Of a stretch of DNA of 64,000 nt, positions 32,552 through 41,196 are shown one piece after another; position 1 is the stretch's first letter, and every line of letters starts with the position of its first letter. The position numbers and the translations under genes are program-made. This DNA comes from Roseivirga seohaensis (GTDB lineage: Bacteria > Bacteroidota > Bacteroidia > Cytophagales > Cyclobacteriaceae). Location: NCBI RefSeq assembly GCF_001592945.1, contig NZ_LRPB01000023.1, positions 248,001 to 312,000 of the forward strand, given 5' to 3'. The notes beneath the pieces are model-generated. The model worked only from the letters and a program-made list of their open reading frames with translations. It did no database searches and was not told the DNA's origin.

Positions 32552-34918
32552 TTACTCATACTTCAAGCTCTTTACAGGATTTGCCGCTGCGGCACGGAAC
32601 GAATGGTAGCTTACTGTAAGCAAAGCAATAATTACGGACGCAAAACCTGCCATAATATATACTCCTACGCCAATGGTTGCCTGATATTCGAAAGCCGACA
32701 AGAAATCGGACAAGAAGAAGTAAGACAAAGGCACAGCAATTCCAAAACCCAAAAGCACCAGCAGCAGAAAATTTTTGGCTAAAAGTATAATCAAATTGCC
32801 AATTCCAGCCCCCAACACTTTACGGATACCAATTTCCTTGATGCGCTGCTCTGCCGCAAAAGAAGCCAAACCGAAAAGCCCTAAAAGTGAAATAAACACG
32901 GCAATTAGGGTGAAAATATTGGCCAAAGTACCAATATCAGTTTCTCTACGATAGAGGTTTTCATATTGCTCATCTAAAAACTGGTACTCAAACGGATATT
33001 GTCCATTCACTTCTTTAAATACCTTTTCTATATAGTCCAGCGTAGCTTTGGTGTTAGCAGTAGTGGTTTTCAGAAACATTACGCTCGATGACTCTGGCCT
33101 TAAACTGATCACCAAAGGATCAATTTTATTATGCAGCGATGCAAAATGGAAATCCTTTACTATTCCAACTACCCGACCTTGTCTATCCCAAAAAGTAATG
33201 GGCTGATTCAATGGGTTTTCTACATTCATATTTTTGGCCGTTTGCTCATTTATAATCACATTGAGCGTGTCGCTCACCAAGTTTGAATCAAAAGAACGAC
33301 CCTCCTTCATTTCCATTCCTAAGGTTTCAATAAAGTCATTGCTTACTTCAAGTACCGTAAATAGCACTTCACTTTCGGGGTCTTTTCCTTCCCACGAAAA
33401 ACCTCCTGAAGTAGAAGTTCCAATATTAATCGGGGAATTACTAGCCGTAGATACATTCAAAATATTAGGGTTTTCGAGCATTTTAGCCTTAAAAAGCTCA
33501 ATCTTACTTTCGTTCTGAAGTTCGCCTTCCAACGGAAGGTAAATGATGTTCTCTTTGTTATAGCCTAAGTTGATGTTTTTTACATAAGAAATCTGCTTAT
33601 GAACGGCCAAAGTACTGATGATCAAAAAAATGGAAATCAGAAATTGAAAAACCACCAAACCTTTTCGAATTCCATTGCTCCAACCTGAAGAACGAAAACT
33701 GCCTCTCAATACTTTTATGGACGAAAAAGAGGAAAGAAATAAGGAAGGATAACTACCTGCCAAGACACCCACCACTAAGGCAATTCCCACAAGAAAAAAA
33801 AGATTATTGATGTCTAACAGAGAGAATGCCATGGCCTTACCCGTAAAATCATTCAAAGATGGAAGCAAGAGCATAATGGCCAAACCCGCCAATAGTGTAG
33901 ACGCCAAAGCCATAATTACCGATTCTCCCATAAACTGGGCAATGAGCTGACCTCGGGTAGAACCTACCGCTTTCTTTACGCCAACTTCTTTTGCCCTTTT
34001 TGAAGACCGAGCCGTAGCCAAATTCATAAAATTGATACAGGCAATGACCAAAATAAAAATGGCCACATAGCCAAAAAGTCTCACATAGGTAATTCTTCCT
34101 CCAGCCTGAACACCATCTTTATATCTTCCGTACAGATATTGATCTCCTATATTTTGAATAAAAAGTTCCACTACAGAACCTTCATTCTTTGTTTTTACAA
34201 AATCCTTAATTTTTGCATTGAAAGCCTGAGCATCTACTCCTTGATGAAGTTTAATATAATCTCTAATGCCATTGTTTCCCCAATCTTCTAACCACTGATG
34301 AGTTCTAAGCCATGGACCCTCAACGGGCAATACAAATTCAAAATCAAGGGTTGAGTTTATTGGTGGGTCTATAAATACACCGCCAATTTTGTATTCCCCC
34401 CAACCGTTAACCTGAACTGTTTTATCCAAAACCGCAGTGGTCTTAAACATTCGTTCCGCAAAACTTTCAGAAATATAGACCGCTCCCGGTGTCGTTAAAC
34501 TATTTTCCTGATTCCCCTCAATAAATGGAAAGTCGAAAACATGAAAGAAGTCTTCGCTGGCCACCCTGCCTTGGGATTTATAGGATTGGTCTCCAGTAAT
34601 AAATAGACGCTCTTCCTCCCAACTCACTTGAGCGATATATTCCACTTCAGGCATTTCGGCCTTAAAAGCATCTTTCAAAGGGCCAGGATTTGCGGTAGTG
34701 GTAAGTACATAGCCACCAGAATAGCGCTGATGTTCCATTACCTGATAAATTCGATCCACATCTTTATGAAAGAGATTAACCGACTTTTCATCTTGGATAT
34801 AAAGGAACAGCATTAGGCTTGTTGCAATGCCAACAGTTAGCCCCGAAATGTTTAAAAGGGAATAGCCGCGCTCTTTCCAAAAGACACGCAGCGCAGTGGT
34901 GATAATGTTCTTGACCAT
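32552..34918 (-). CDS. MacB/FtsX-type ABC transporter permease
   Basis: A 788-residue permease of the large Bacteroidota type. One membrane segment near residues 20-40 (SLLNISGLTVGIATSLMLFLYI), a periplasmic MacB_PCD domain, three segments at ~285-405 containing the FtsX signature region (SSKRAKEVGVKKAVGSTRGQLIAQF), a second periplasmic domain, then three more segments near the end with a second copy of the signature (AAEQRIKEIGIRKVLGAGIGNLI). No ATPase subunit is adjacent, which is usual for these proteins. It likely moves or presents an antimicrobial compound or lipoprotein, but the substrate is unknown. Confidence 0.92.
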   Translation of the reverse strand: MVKNIITTALRVFWKERGYSLLNISGLTVGIATSLMLFLYIQDEKSVNLFHKDVDRIYQVMEHQRYSGGYVLTTTANPGPLKDAFKAEMPEVEYIAQVSWEEERLFITGDQSYKSQGRVASEDFFHVFDFPFIEGNQENSLTTPGAVYISESFAERMFKTTAVLDKTVQVNGWGEYKIGGVFIDPPINSTLDFEFVLPVEGPWLRTHQWLEDWGNNGIRDYIKLHQGVDAQAFNAKIKDFVKTKNEGSVVELFIQNIGDQYLYGRYKDGVQAGGRITYVRLFGYVAIFILVIACINFMNLATARSSKRAKEVGVKKAVGSTRGQLIAQFMGESVIMALASTLLAGLAIMLLLPSLNDFTGKAMAFSLLDINNLFFLVGIALVVGVLAGSYPSLFLSSFSSIKVLRGSFRSSGWSNGIRKGLVVFQFLISIFLIISTLAVHKQISYVKNINLGYNKENIIYLPLEGELQNESKIELFKAKMLENPNILNVSTASNSPINIGTSTSGGFSWEGKDPESEVLFTVLEVSNDFIETLGMEMKEGRSFDSNLVSDTLNVIINEQTAKNMNVENPLNQPITFWDRQGRVVGIVKDFHFASLHNKIDPLVISLRPESSSVMFLKTTTANTKATLDYIEKVFKEVNGQYPFEYQFLDEQYENLYRRETDIGTLANIFTLIAVFISLLGLFGLASFAAEQRIKEIGIRKVLGAGIGNLIILLAKNFLLLVLLGFGIAVPLSYFFLSDFLSAFEYQATIGVGVYIMAGFASVIIALLTVSYHSFRAAAANPVKSLKYE

Positions 34919-35044
34919 GGTTTTGTTGATTTGAGTTACTAGTGAGACGAGGTTATGCGTATTTCATTACTCCATAGATGTGAAAAAGTAACAAGGGTTG
35001 CACTCAGTCAAACTGAAATAGACATGTTTAGTCTTTTGACAAAA

Positions 35045-35656
35045 TTATCCTCGATTATTTAGGCTCTGCCAATATTTATTCAGAATCATTAAATCTTTGT
35101 CTGAATTTACTGCAGAAACCTCCGGCCTTACTTGGCACATGTACTTTCTTTCACTCGAGAAGTAGTTGGACTCGTATTCCATTTTTACTAAACGAGCTTG
35201 AAAAATCCTTGCTCCTACGGTTAAATTTATGGCATTTTTACCTGAGTTTATTAATTCGATTGAGAGACAACCTGTATATCCTGGCTGAACAATAGTTGAT
35301 AATGAAAGCCCCAATCTAGCGTATGAACTCCTCATATTAAGTATAAGGCAAATATTCTTTGGAAGCCTTAGGTATTCTAGGGTAACTCCCAAAATGGCCT
35401 GATGAGGGTGCAGTAAGAAAGTCTCCCCAGGCCTTCTCCTAGTTTTATGAAAAAAGGTATTAAACGATCTCGCTGTCTCATCATTATTTAAAGACCCATC
35501 CATAAAGGCTTCCCTTCCTTGTATTGAAACCAAAAAATCATACCCTAAACGTAGATCAATAGTCATTTCACCTATTTGTTCAAGAGATAGAGTTGGACTA
35601 ATTACTAAGTCCCCTGATCCTTTAAGCGCTAATATCTCTTCTCTTTGTAGATACAT
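35045..35656 (-). CDS. dCTP deaminase/dUTPase-superfamily protein
   Basis: A 203-residue member of the trimeric dCTP deaminase/dUTPase fold. It shows TIDLRLG (about 32-38), FLLHPHQAILG (80-90), the nucleotide-site motif RSSYARLG (109-116, with Ser110, Ser111 and Arg114) and PGYTGCLSIELINSG (125-139) in which E134 aligns with the catalytic Glu of Dcd. The segment before PGY is two residues shorter than the HRIDPG loop of E. coli Dcd, so bifunctional or altered specificity is possible. The start ATG overlaps the stop of the metallopeptidase-like gene by one base (TAATG), showing translational coupling. In this context a defence role (dCTP depletion) is possible; housekeeping pyrimidine metabolism is the alternative. 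Confidence 0.85.
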   Translation of the reverse strand: MYLQREEILALKGSGDLVISPTLSLEQIGEMTIDLRLGYDFLVSIQGREAFMDGSLNNDETARSFNTFFHKTRRRPGETFLLHPHQAILGVTLEYLRLPKNICLILNMRSSYARLGLSLSTIVQPGYTGCLSIELINSGKNAINLTVGARIFQARLVKMEYESNYFSSERKYMCQVRPEVSAVNSDKDLMILNKYWQSLNNRG

Positions 35657-36834
35657 TATTCAGAGAATTTTTCCCAATTACTTACTAGAATATGATTTCC
35701 AATTGACTTTTCAATAAGATTATTTACTAAGTGATATACTTGTGTACGATTTAGATCGAAACCCATGTCATTTTTATCTTTAAATCCTACCCAGCTATTG
35801 AGCCAAATATTCCAACCATAAGTGAATAAGTAATGCAATTGATCATTGTTTTCTATATCAACTGGGATTAGGCGTTCAAAATTATCCGAATCAAAAGTTT
35901 CGTATCTAACCTTGAGTTCTTTAATGTCTGATGTGCATTTCAAAACAGCATGCTCAAAAAGAGCTAAAGGGAATGATTTTTCTTTTTTAAGAAAGGTATC
36001 TACCATTCTTATTCTATTTGTTGTTGATGGATGTGTTTGGGAATAGTTGGTGTTACTTTGCGTAAGGTAATTTAAATAATGATTTGAACAGGAATGGATA
36101 TACTGAGATGCAAATAAGTCGCAAAAGTATTCGGCTAAGTGACTCATCAACACATGAACTGTTGTCCCATTTCTATAATAGTCTAATAATAAAGGATCTT
36201 TGATATATGGAAAGTATTCTACAAGTTCATTTAAATTTGCTTCAGGTATTTGATTTAAGCTTAACCTACTTAAGAGATCCTCGTAAATGGCCTTGGAAAT
36301 GTTCAGTTTGTAATCAACAAAATGCCCAAGCTCATGATATAATACAACATTGGCTAGGTAGTCTCTATCCAAATGAGCAGGAAGGTTTATTTGAATTAGT
36401 CTTGATTTAAACTCAATACCATAGACCGAATTAATCAGGTTATAAATTTCTTCATTAAAGGCTAAGCTTGGATCAAAACTAAAATTATGTATATCGTTAA
36501 CTAAGGAAGTTACGATTAAAAAATCTTCCTCATTATCAATCCAGTCGCAAAGGGCTAACTCAAGACACTTTACAATTTCAAATGGGATATGATTTAGGGT
36601 ACTACTGTTGAGAAATTCTAAACTTTTAAAGAAGAAGTCACAGATCACTTTTCTTTTAAGTAGCTCCGGTTCGTCCAAAAGAGAAAAATCTTCAACACTA
36701 AGTTTAGAGTGCAGAATCTTCAAATTACTGTGATATTCATTCTTCTTTGCATCCGAATAAATATTTTCTTTTGAATACCTCCAAGCTGATGATAATTGTG
36801 TGAAGTGAAGATTTAGAAGCTTGTTATCCACCAA
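35656..36834 (-). CDS. Gluzincin-like HExxH metallopeptidase-type protein
   Basis: A 392-residue soluble protein with a zinc-peptidase core. HELGH at residues 167-171 is preceded by the hydrophobic ANVVLYHELG, and a second helix SHLAEYFCDLFASQY (231-245) offers E235 as the third ligand. The following THPSTTNRIRM (267-277) resembles the HPs..R motif after the M48 active site. No signal peptide or membrane segment, so it acts in the cytoplasm. The rest matches no family I recognise. The start is TTG (36834) or the next codon GTG; no ATG fits. It lies 3 bp after the small gene and overlaps the dCTP deaminase gene by 1 bp, so the three form one operon. Confidence 0.7.
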   Translation of the reverse strand: MVDNKLLNLHFTQLSSAWRYSKENIYSDAKKNEYHSNLKILHSKLSVEDFSLLDEPELLKRKVICDFFFKSLEFLNSSTLNHIPFEIVKCLELALCDWIDNEEDFLIVTSLVNDIHNFSFDPSLAFNEEIYNLINSVYGIEFKSRLIQINLPAHLDRDYLANVVLYHELGHFVDYKLNISKAIYEDLLSRLSLNQIPEANLNELVEYFPYIKDPLLLDYYRNGTTVHVLMSHLAEYFCDLFASQYIHSCSNHYLNYLTQSNTNYSQTHPSTTNRIRMVDTFLKKEKSFPLALFEHAVLKCTSDIKELKVRYETFDSDNFERLIPVDIENNDQLHYLFTYGWNIWLNSWVGFKDKNDMGFDLNRTQVYHLVNNLIEKSIGNHILVSNWEKFSE

Positions 36835-36837
36835 ATA

Positions 36838-37203
36838 CTAGATCAAGTTCACATTACTTTGTCTTTCAAAGATTTCAATTATGTATTGATAATCTTTATT
36901 GTTTAACGAATTAATGTCAATGTGCTTGAAATAATCAGGGTCGGATTTTTTCAAGTATACAATGATTGGGTAGCGATCTCTATCTATGGTATAAAAGTCC
37001 TTATCACCATTTAAAAGTGAACTAGTTTCTTTTATTACATTGTTTACATCTTCCCTGTAACTATCATCCCCTTTTATCAGGGATTTCAAAAAGAGATGAA
37101 ATAAACCAATTTTACTGCTTTCTAGTGTATGTGAGTAAAACATATTTTTTTGGATTAAATTATTGTTAGCAATACTCTTAATCTCCAGAAATAAGGTGTA
37201 CAA
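36838..37203 (-). CDS. Small unknown protein, first gene of the dCTP deaminase operon
   Basis: Up to 121 residues from a TTG at 37203; the first ATG, at 37143, would give 101 residues, and the frame has no ATG before an upstream stop. It is helical and charged, with FYSHTLESSKIGLFHLFLKSLIKGDDSYREDVNNVIKE and a C-terminal YPIIVYLKKSDPDYFKHIDINS. I do not recognise it. It precedes the metallopeptidase-like gene by 3 bp. Its base composition is as A/T rich as the rest of the operon. Confidence 0.6.
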   Translation of the reverse strand: MYTLFLEIKSIANNNLIQKNMFYSHTLESSKIGLFHLFLKSLIKGDDSYREDVNNVIKETSSLLNGDKDFYTIDRDRYPIIVYLKKSDPDYFKHIDINSLNNKDYQYIIEIFERQSNVNLI

Positions 37204-37351
37204 ATGTTGATAACTAATGATTACGTTTTTAAAACGCTCTTTCTAGGTTGTTATTGGATATAAATGTATGATTTATATATAACAAGTTATCCACATTTTT
37301 AAGTTTACATGAAATATTTTCGGCTTGTCATTTATTTTTTTCACAAAGGCA

Positions 37352-37381
37352 TTGCATATTCAAAGGCCTTGTTTAAATTTG
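37352..37381 (+). promoter_or_regulatory. Promoter of tRNA-Gly
   Basis: TTG at 37352-37354, a 19-bp spacer and TAAATTTG at 37374-37381 fit the Bacteroidota consensus exactly. Predicted start near 37388, about 37 bases before the mature tRNA. Confidence 0.8.
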
Positions 37382-37424
37382 CACTCCAATTCGCTACAAG
37401 AGCGATAAACAAGTACTGAAATAA

Positions 37425-37497
<73 letters not shown>

Positions 37498-37509
37498 CAT
37501 AATATTAAG

Positions 37510-37536
37510 AAGCGTGATCACGATCGCGCTTTTTTA
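37510..37536 (+). terminator. Rho-independent terminator after tRNA-Gly
   Basis: AAGCGTGATC and GATCGCGCTT pair with one G-T wobble around a minimal loop, followed by TTTTT. Confidence 0.85.
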
Positions 37537-37593
37537 CTTTAGAGCCAATAGGTTTTAAAGACTACCAAAAAACTTGACTATCTGATAGTCGAT

Positions 37594-37677
37594 GCCGGAG
37601 TGGTGGAACTGGTAGACACGCAAGACTTAAAATCTTGTGACCATCTGGTCGTGCGGGTTCAAGTCCCGCCTCTGGTA
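37594..37677 (+). tRNA. tRNA-Leu (anticodon TAA)
   Basis: Class II tRNA with acceptor stem GCCGGAG/CTCTGGT, anticodon loop CTTAAAA, a long variable arm (GTGACCATCTGGTCGTGC) and T loop TTCAAGT, followed by CA. No separate promoter was identified after the upstream terminator. Confidence 0.95.
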
Positions 37678-37678
37678 C

Positions 37679-37708
37679 AAAAGCCTCGGAGAAATCTGAG
37701 GCTTTTTG
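37679..37708 (+). terminator. Rho-independent terminator after tRNA-Leu
   Basis: AAAAGCCTCGGA and TCTGAGGCTTTT pair over about 12 bp around GAAA, followed by T. Confidence 0.88.
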
Positions 37709-37750
37709 TATTTTATCCAACCCATTACCCAAACTGATTTTCCATCCAAG

Positions 37751-37811
37751 TAATAGAACTAATAGACACGCAGGACTTAAAATCTTGTGACCATCTGGTC
37801 GTGCGGGTTCA
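37751..37811 (+). pseudogene. tRNA-Leu fragment (D-arm to T-arm)
   Basis: From TAGACACGCA through GTGCGGGTTCA this stretch repeats the body of the tRNA-Leu 160 bp upstream with one difference in the D/anticodon junction (GCAGG for GCAAG). The 5' acceptor side is degraded (TAATAGAACTAA) and the 3' half of the T arm and acceptor stem are replaced by unrelated bases. It cannot fold into a tRNA. Confidence 0.93.
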
Positions 37812-37913
37812 CTCCGAAGCATAATAGGGTTATCTCAAAAGTCCCATATTTCATAAAAAGGTATTTTTAAGGCCTGAATTACATTACAGTACGACCGTTC
37901 TTTGTAAGCAATC

Positions 37914-37921
37914 TACCTTTG
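37914..37921 (+). promoter_or_regulatory. Possible -7 element for the acetyltransferase gene
   Basis: TACCTTTG is an exact TAnnTTTG match 38 bp before the ATG at 37959, but no TTG is found at the usual distance upstream. Confidence 0.35.
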
Positions 37922-37958
37922 CTTAAACATTAAAACTTTTTACCGATAACTTGTAAAA

Positions 37959-38645
37959 ATGAAGGATTCAAAAACAAAGAAAGAACCAACTCTTGATAAC
38001 AAGAATTTTCCTGACCCAAATCAAACATTTCCACTCAAAGGGTACGAGCAATTATGCTTCTTAAAAAACATAATTCAAAACCCAAACATCATTGTGGGCG
38101 ACTTTACCTACTATCACGACTTTGAAGATGTAAAAAACTTTGAACGAAACGTAAAGTATCATTTCGATTTCACTGGCGATAAATTGTTTATAGGAAAATT
38201 CTGCATGATTGCCTCAGGAGTGAAGTTTATAATGAACGGAGCAAACCACCTATCAGATGCCATCAGCTCCTTCCCTTTTGCTATTTTCGAAGGCTGGGAA
38301 CACGCTATGGACGGAAAGGCATATCCCTTTAAAGGAGATACCCATATTGGAAATGATGTTTGGTTAGGTAATGATGTAACCGTTATGCCCGGGGTGACAA
38401 TAGGAGATGGAGCCATTGTAGGGGCAAATTCTGTAGTAACCAAAGATGTTCCTGCTTATAGTATTGTTGGGGGCAATCCGGCAAAAATTATTAAAATGAG
38501 GTTTAGTGATGAACGCATTAAAGAATTGCTAAAAATGGCTTGGTGGAACTGGCCCATTGAAAAAATCAGTGCCCATGTATCTGAGCTAACCGGTAAGGAT
38601 TTTATACTAAATCAGGCATTGAAGACATCAGAAAAAAAGGAATAA
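37959..38645 (+). CDS. Vat/CatB-type xenobiotic O-acetyltransferase
   Basis: A 228-residue left-handed beta-helix acyltransferase. It carries the family features of Vat (streptogramin A) and CatB (chloramphenicol) enzymes: IVGDFTYYHDFED near residue 45, KLFIGKFCMIASGVKFIMNGANH with the catalytic His of NGANH at about residue 93, the loop SSFPFAIFEGWEH, and hexapeptide repeats HIGNDVWLGNDVTVMPGVTIGDGAIVGANSVVTKDVPAYSIVGGNPAKIIKMRF. The C-terminal MAWWNWPIEKI is also typical. It uses acetyl-CoA to acetylate a hydroxyl of an antibiotic-like molecule; the substrate cannot be told from sequence. It lies beside the tRNA-Leu fragment, and transfer is possible. Confidence 0.9.
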   Translation: MKDSKTKKEPTLDNKNFPDPNQTFPLKGYEQLCFLKNIIQNPNIIVGDFTYYHDFEDVKNFERNVKYHFDFTGDKLFIGKFCMIASGVKFIMNGANHLSDAISSFPFAIFEGWEHAMDGKAYPFKGDTHIGNDVWLGNDVTVMPGVTIGDGAIVGANSVVTKDVPAYSIVGGNPAKIIKMRFSDERIKELLKMAWWNWPIEKISAHVSELTGKDFILNQALKTSEKKE

Positions 38646-38792
38646 TAGCGCTCTCTTAGAAAACCTCAAAAGGTGCGGATTTACGCTAAAAAAGTACGAA
38701 AAGGTAAATCAAGACGATAAGCCCCTTTATCCATTCCATTTTTGAGTTACAGTCAGCCCGAAGGCTATTTCAAACTCAAAAACAAAAACATT

Positions 38793-39194
38793 ATGAAAAC
38801 AACGTTCAAACTAAGTGTGATGCTTATCATCTTCATCAGTGCATGCTCACCAAAAATTAATTACATCGGTAATCAATTCAACCCCACCTCAGAAGTGGAG
38901 TTATTTTTCGACTCGAAAGACATTAAGCGTGAATATACGGTTATGGGTTTTATGCAAAATGAAGGTCGAGAATTCGCTAATGACCCAGAAGACATTAAAA
39001 TTGCGCTAATCGAAGAAGCCAAAAAAAGAGGTGCAGATGCGATTCTTTTTGGCGATGGTTACCAAGAGCTAATAAACAGCACTGATGGTATAGGCTTTGG
39101 AGAAAAAATAGGAAACGGTGATGTTCTTGGGCTCAATTCAGGTTTCGTCAATCGTGTAAAAGTATTCAAGGTTAAACTGATCAAATATCAGTAG
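38793..39194 (+). CDS. Small lipoprotein of unknown function
   Basis: A 133-residue lipoprotein. The ATG at 38793 starts a lipoprotein signal (MLIIFISACSPK); the frame extends 17 codons upstream, but those residues are hydrophilic and come before the signal. The mature part (YIGNQFNPTSEVELFFDSKDIKREYTVMGFMQNEG, IKIALIEEAKKRGADAILFGDGYQ) resembles the small YbjQ-like or DUF-type lipoproteins that combine a beta sheet with an ADAI motif; I would not name a family. It is monocistronic. Confidence 0.75.
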   Translation: MKTTFKLSVMLIIFISACSPKINYIGNQFNPTSEVELFFDSKDIKREYTVMGFMQNEGREFANDPEDIKIALIEEAKKRGADAILFGDGYQELINSTDGIGFGEKIGNGDVLGLNSGFVNRVKVFKVKLIKYQ

Positions 39195-39416
39195 TGCTTT
39201 TATTCACAAAACAGGTAGTTAAGCTCATTTCTTGATTTTAACTACCTGTAAAAACACATAAACAAAAAGATTTTTCAGTACCATCAAATTGCTTTTCAAG
39301 CCACAAAACCTACTTATAGCCACTTTCTTCAAACGGGATAAAGAGAAAATAAAGAAGGTATTTAGAGTTTAAAAAAACACTTTCGTATTTTCGGTCAAGG
39401 ATCAATTAATTTCCCC
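39195..39416. other. 222-bp intergenic stretch before the TolB/TPR/AraC gene
   Basis: No gene seen. The reading frame of the next gene is open only back to a stop near 39363 and offers no ATG, so its N-terminus cannot be extended. Confidence 0.5.
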
Positions 39417-41192
39417 TTGATTAACCAAAAATCCATAGCTGTTCTTCCGTTCAACAACCTAAGCTCTGATCCTGAGAATGAATATTTTTCGGATGGTATG
39501 ACGGAAGAAATAATCAATGCGCTAAGCAAAGTAGAAGGCTTGCAAGTAACTGCGCGTACTTCTTCATTTCTATTCAAAAACAAGAAGGAAGATGTTCGCC
39601 ACATTGGAAATAAATTAGGCGTTTCCACGGTTTTAGAGGGCAGTATTCGCAAATCTGGCGACCGAGTAAGAATTACTTCTCAACTGATAAGAACAGATAA
39701 CGGCTTCCATATTTGGTCGGAAAATTTTGACCGTAATCTCACAGATATTTTTGAGTTTCAGGATGAAATTAGTTTACTAATTGCTGAAAAAATCAGAGAG
39801 ACTTTCGGTCACCTTGAAATTAATGAGCATTTAGTTTCTCCTTCAACCCAAAACATTAAGGCTTACGAACTTTTCTTAAAGGGAACTTACCATTTTAAAA
39901 GAAAGGATTTTGATGACATTCAGCTGGCCTTAAAGCTTTTTGAAGAAGCCGTTACGCTCGATCCAAATTATGCCGAAGCCTACGCTTACATGGGTGAAAC
40001 ATACATTCATATGAGCGGCTTTAATTTATTAACACCAGAAGAAGGTTTTAAAAATGCCCGAAAATCTGCCGAAAAGGCCATAGAAATTAACAAAGAAGAG
40101 GCACGCGCCTATAAAGTGATTGCCAATGTTGACCTTTTTTACGACTGGAAATGGGATGAGTCCATCGCGGCATATAATATGGCCATCAAATATGGAATGA
40201 CCTCAGATAATGACTTCATTTCTTACTATTACATCTTCATTCAAAAAGATTATGAACTGGCCATTAGTATAGCAAAAGAAACGGTAAGCAAAGACCCCCT
40301 ACATGCCATAACCTATTGGCAACTTGGTTTATGCTACTATTTTGCCCAGCAATTTGAACCTGCATTGGAGGCCTTTAAAACGAGCATTCAGCTAGACGAA
40401 AGTTTTGCCGAATCTATGCGATGGGCTGGCCTAGTTTACGCCTGTTTAGGCGACTTTGAAAACGCTTTTGATTATGTGGATATGGCCTTAAATAAAATGC
40501 AGGGTCAAGGCCTTGCTAATATAGACCGCCTTAGTATTCGTATTCTCAGTGGTGAAAAAGAAAATGTAATCGAGGATATTGAAAACCTAAACACGCCAGA
40601 TCCTTGTGATAAGGCTCAGTTATATAGTCTCCTGAAAATGCCAGAAAAAGCAGTTCCACTTCTAAAGAAAGGCTTTGAAACTCGCTCTACCATGCTGGTT
40701 ACCTTAAAACATTATTGGATTTGGGATAATATTCGTGAAGATCTAGGTTTTAAAGAAGTGGTGAAAGCCATGAATTTTGGCGACCAAAAAACGCACAAAC
40801 CTCATCAACAAACCTCTCAGTTGGTTCCGGTAAATAACTATGGACTAACAGAGGGCGATATTGAACAGATTATGAAAGCCCTTAATGAAGCCATGAATCA
40901 TGAAGAGCTTGTTACAGACCATCAATTATCATTAAGAAAACTAGCAGAGTTAATCAACCTCCACCCTAACAAATTATCATGGGTTTTGAACGACCAAATG
41001 GGTAAGAACTTTAATGAGTTTATCAACGAACACAGATTAACACTTTTTCAACACAAAGCTAAAGACCCCGCCAACAGCCATTTTTCAATTCTTGGCTTAG
41101 CTTATGAAAGCGGCTTTTCTTCAAAATCAGTTTTTAACGACTTCTTTAAAAAGAAGATGGGCACCACTCCAAAAGTTTGGATGAAGCAGTAA
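39417..41192 (+). CDS. TolB/FlgO-like-TPR-AraC fusion regulator
   Basis: A 591-residue protein in three parts. Residues 1-130 are the TolB/FlgO-like domain often attached to adenylate cyclases or protein kinases (SIAVLPFNNLSSDPENEYFSDGMTEEIINALS, LGVSTVLEGSIRKSGDRVRITSQLI, HIWSENFDR). Residues ~140-440 are TPR repeats (LFEEAVTLDPNYAEAYAYMGETYIHMS, ITYWQLGLCYYFAQQFEPALEAFKTSIQ). Residues ~480-591 are an AraC helix-turn-helix pair (FSILGLAYESGFSSKSVFNDFFKKKMGTTPKVWMKQ). The start must be the TTG at 39417, since the frame has no ATG before the domain; it begins exactly at the first strand, so an N-terminal membrane part may have been lost. The MFS gene follows by 4 bp and is probably its target. 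Confidence 0.85.
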   Translation: MINQKSIAVLPFNNLSSDPENEYFSDGMTEEIINALSKVEGLQVTARTSSFLFKNKKEDVRHIGNKLGVSTVLEGSIRKSGDRVRITSQLIRTDNGFHIWSENFDRNLTDIFEFQDEISLLIAEKIRETFGHLEINEHLVSPSTQNIKAYELFLKGTYHFKRKDFDDIQLALKLFEEAVTLDPNYAEAYAYMGETYIHMSGFNLLTPEEGFKNARKSAEKAIEINKEEARAYKVIANVDLFYDWKWDESIAAYNMAIKYGMTSDNDFISYYYIFIQKDYELAISIAKETVSKDPLHAITYWQLGLCYYFAQQFEPALEAFKTSIQLDESFAESMRWAGLVYACLGDFENAFDYVDMALNKMQGQGLANIDRLSIRILSGEKENVIEDIENLNTPDPCDKAQLYSLLKMPEKAVPLLKKGFETRSTMLVTLKHYWIWDNIREDLGFKEVVKAMNFGDQKTHKPHQQTSQLVPVNNYGLTEGDIEQIMKALNEAMNHEELVTDHQLSLRKLAELINLHPNKLSWVLNDQMGKNFNEFINEHRLTLFQHKAKDPANSHFSILGLAYESGFSSKSVFNDFFKKKMGTTPKVWMKQ

Positions 41193-41196
41193 TATA

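Noticed and set aside
37562-37822. 86-codon open frame on the minus strand across tRNA-Leu and its fragment
   Set aside because: It is a translation of the antisense of the tRNA-Leu body (the familiar GLEPARPDGHKILS artefact), repeated because the tRNA fragment is also present.
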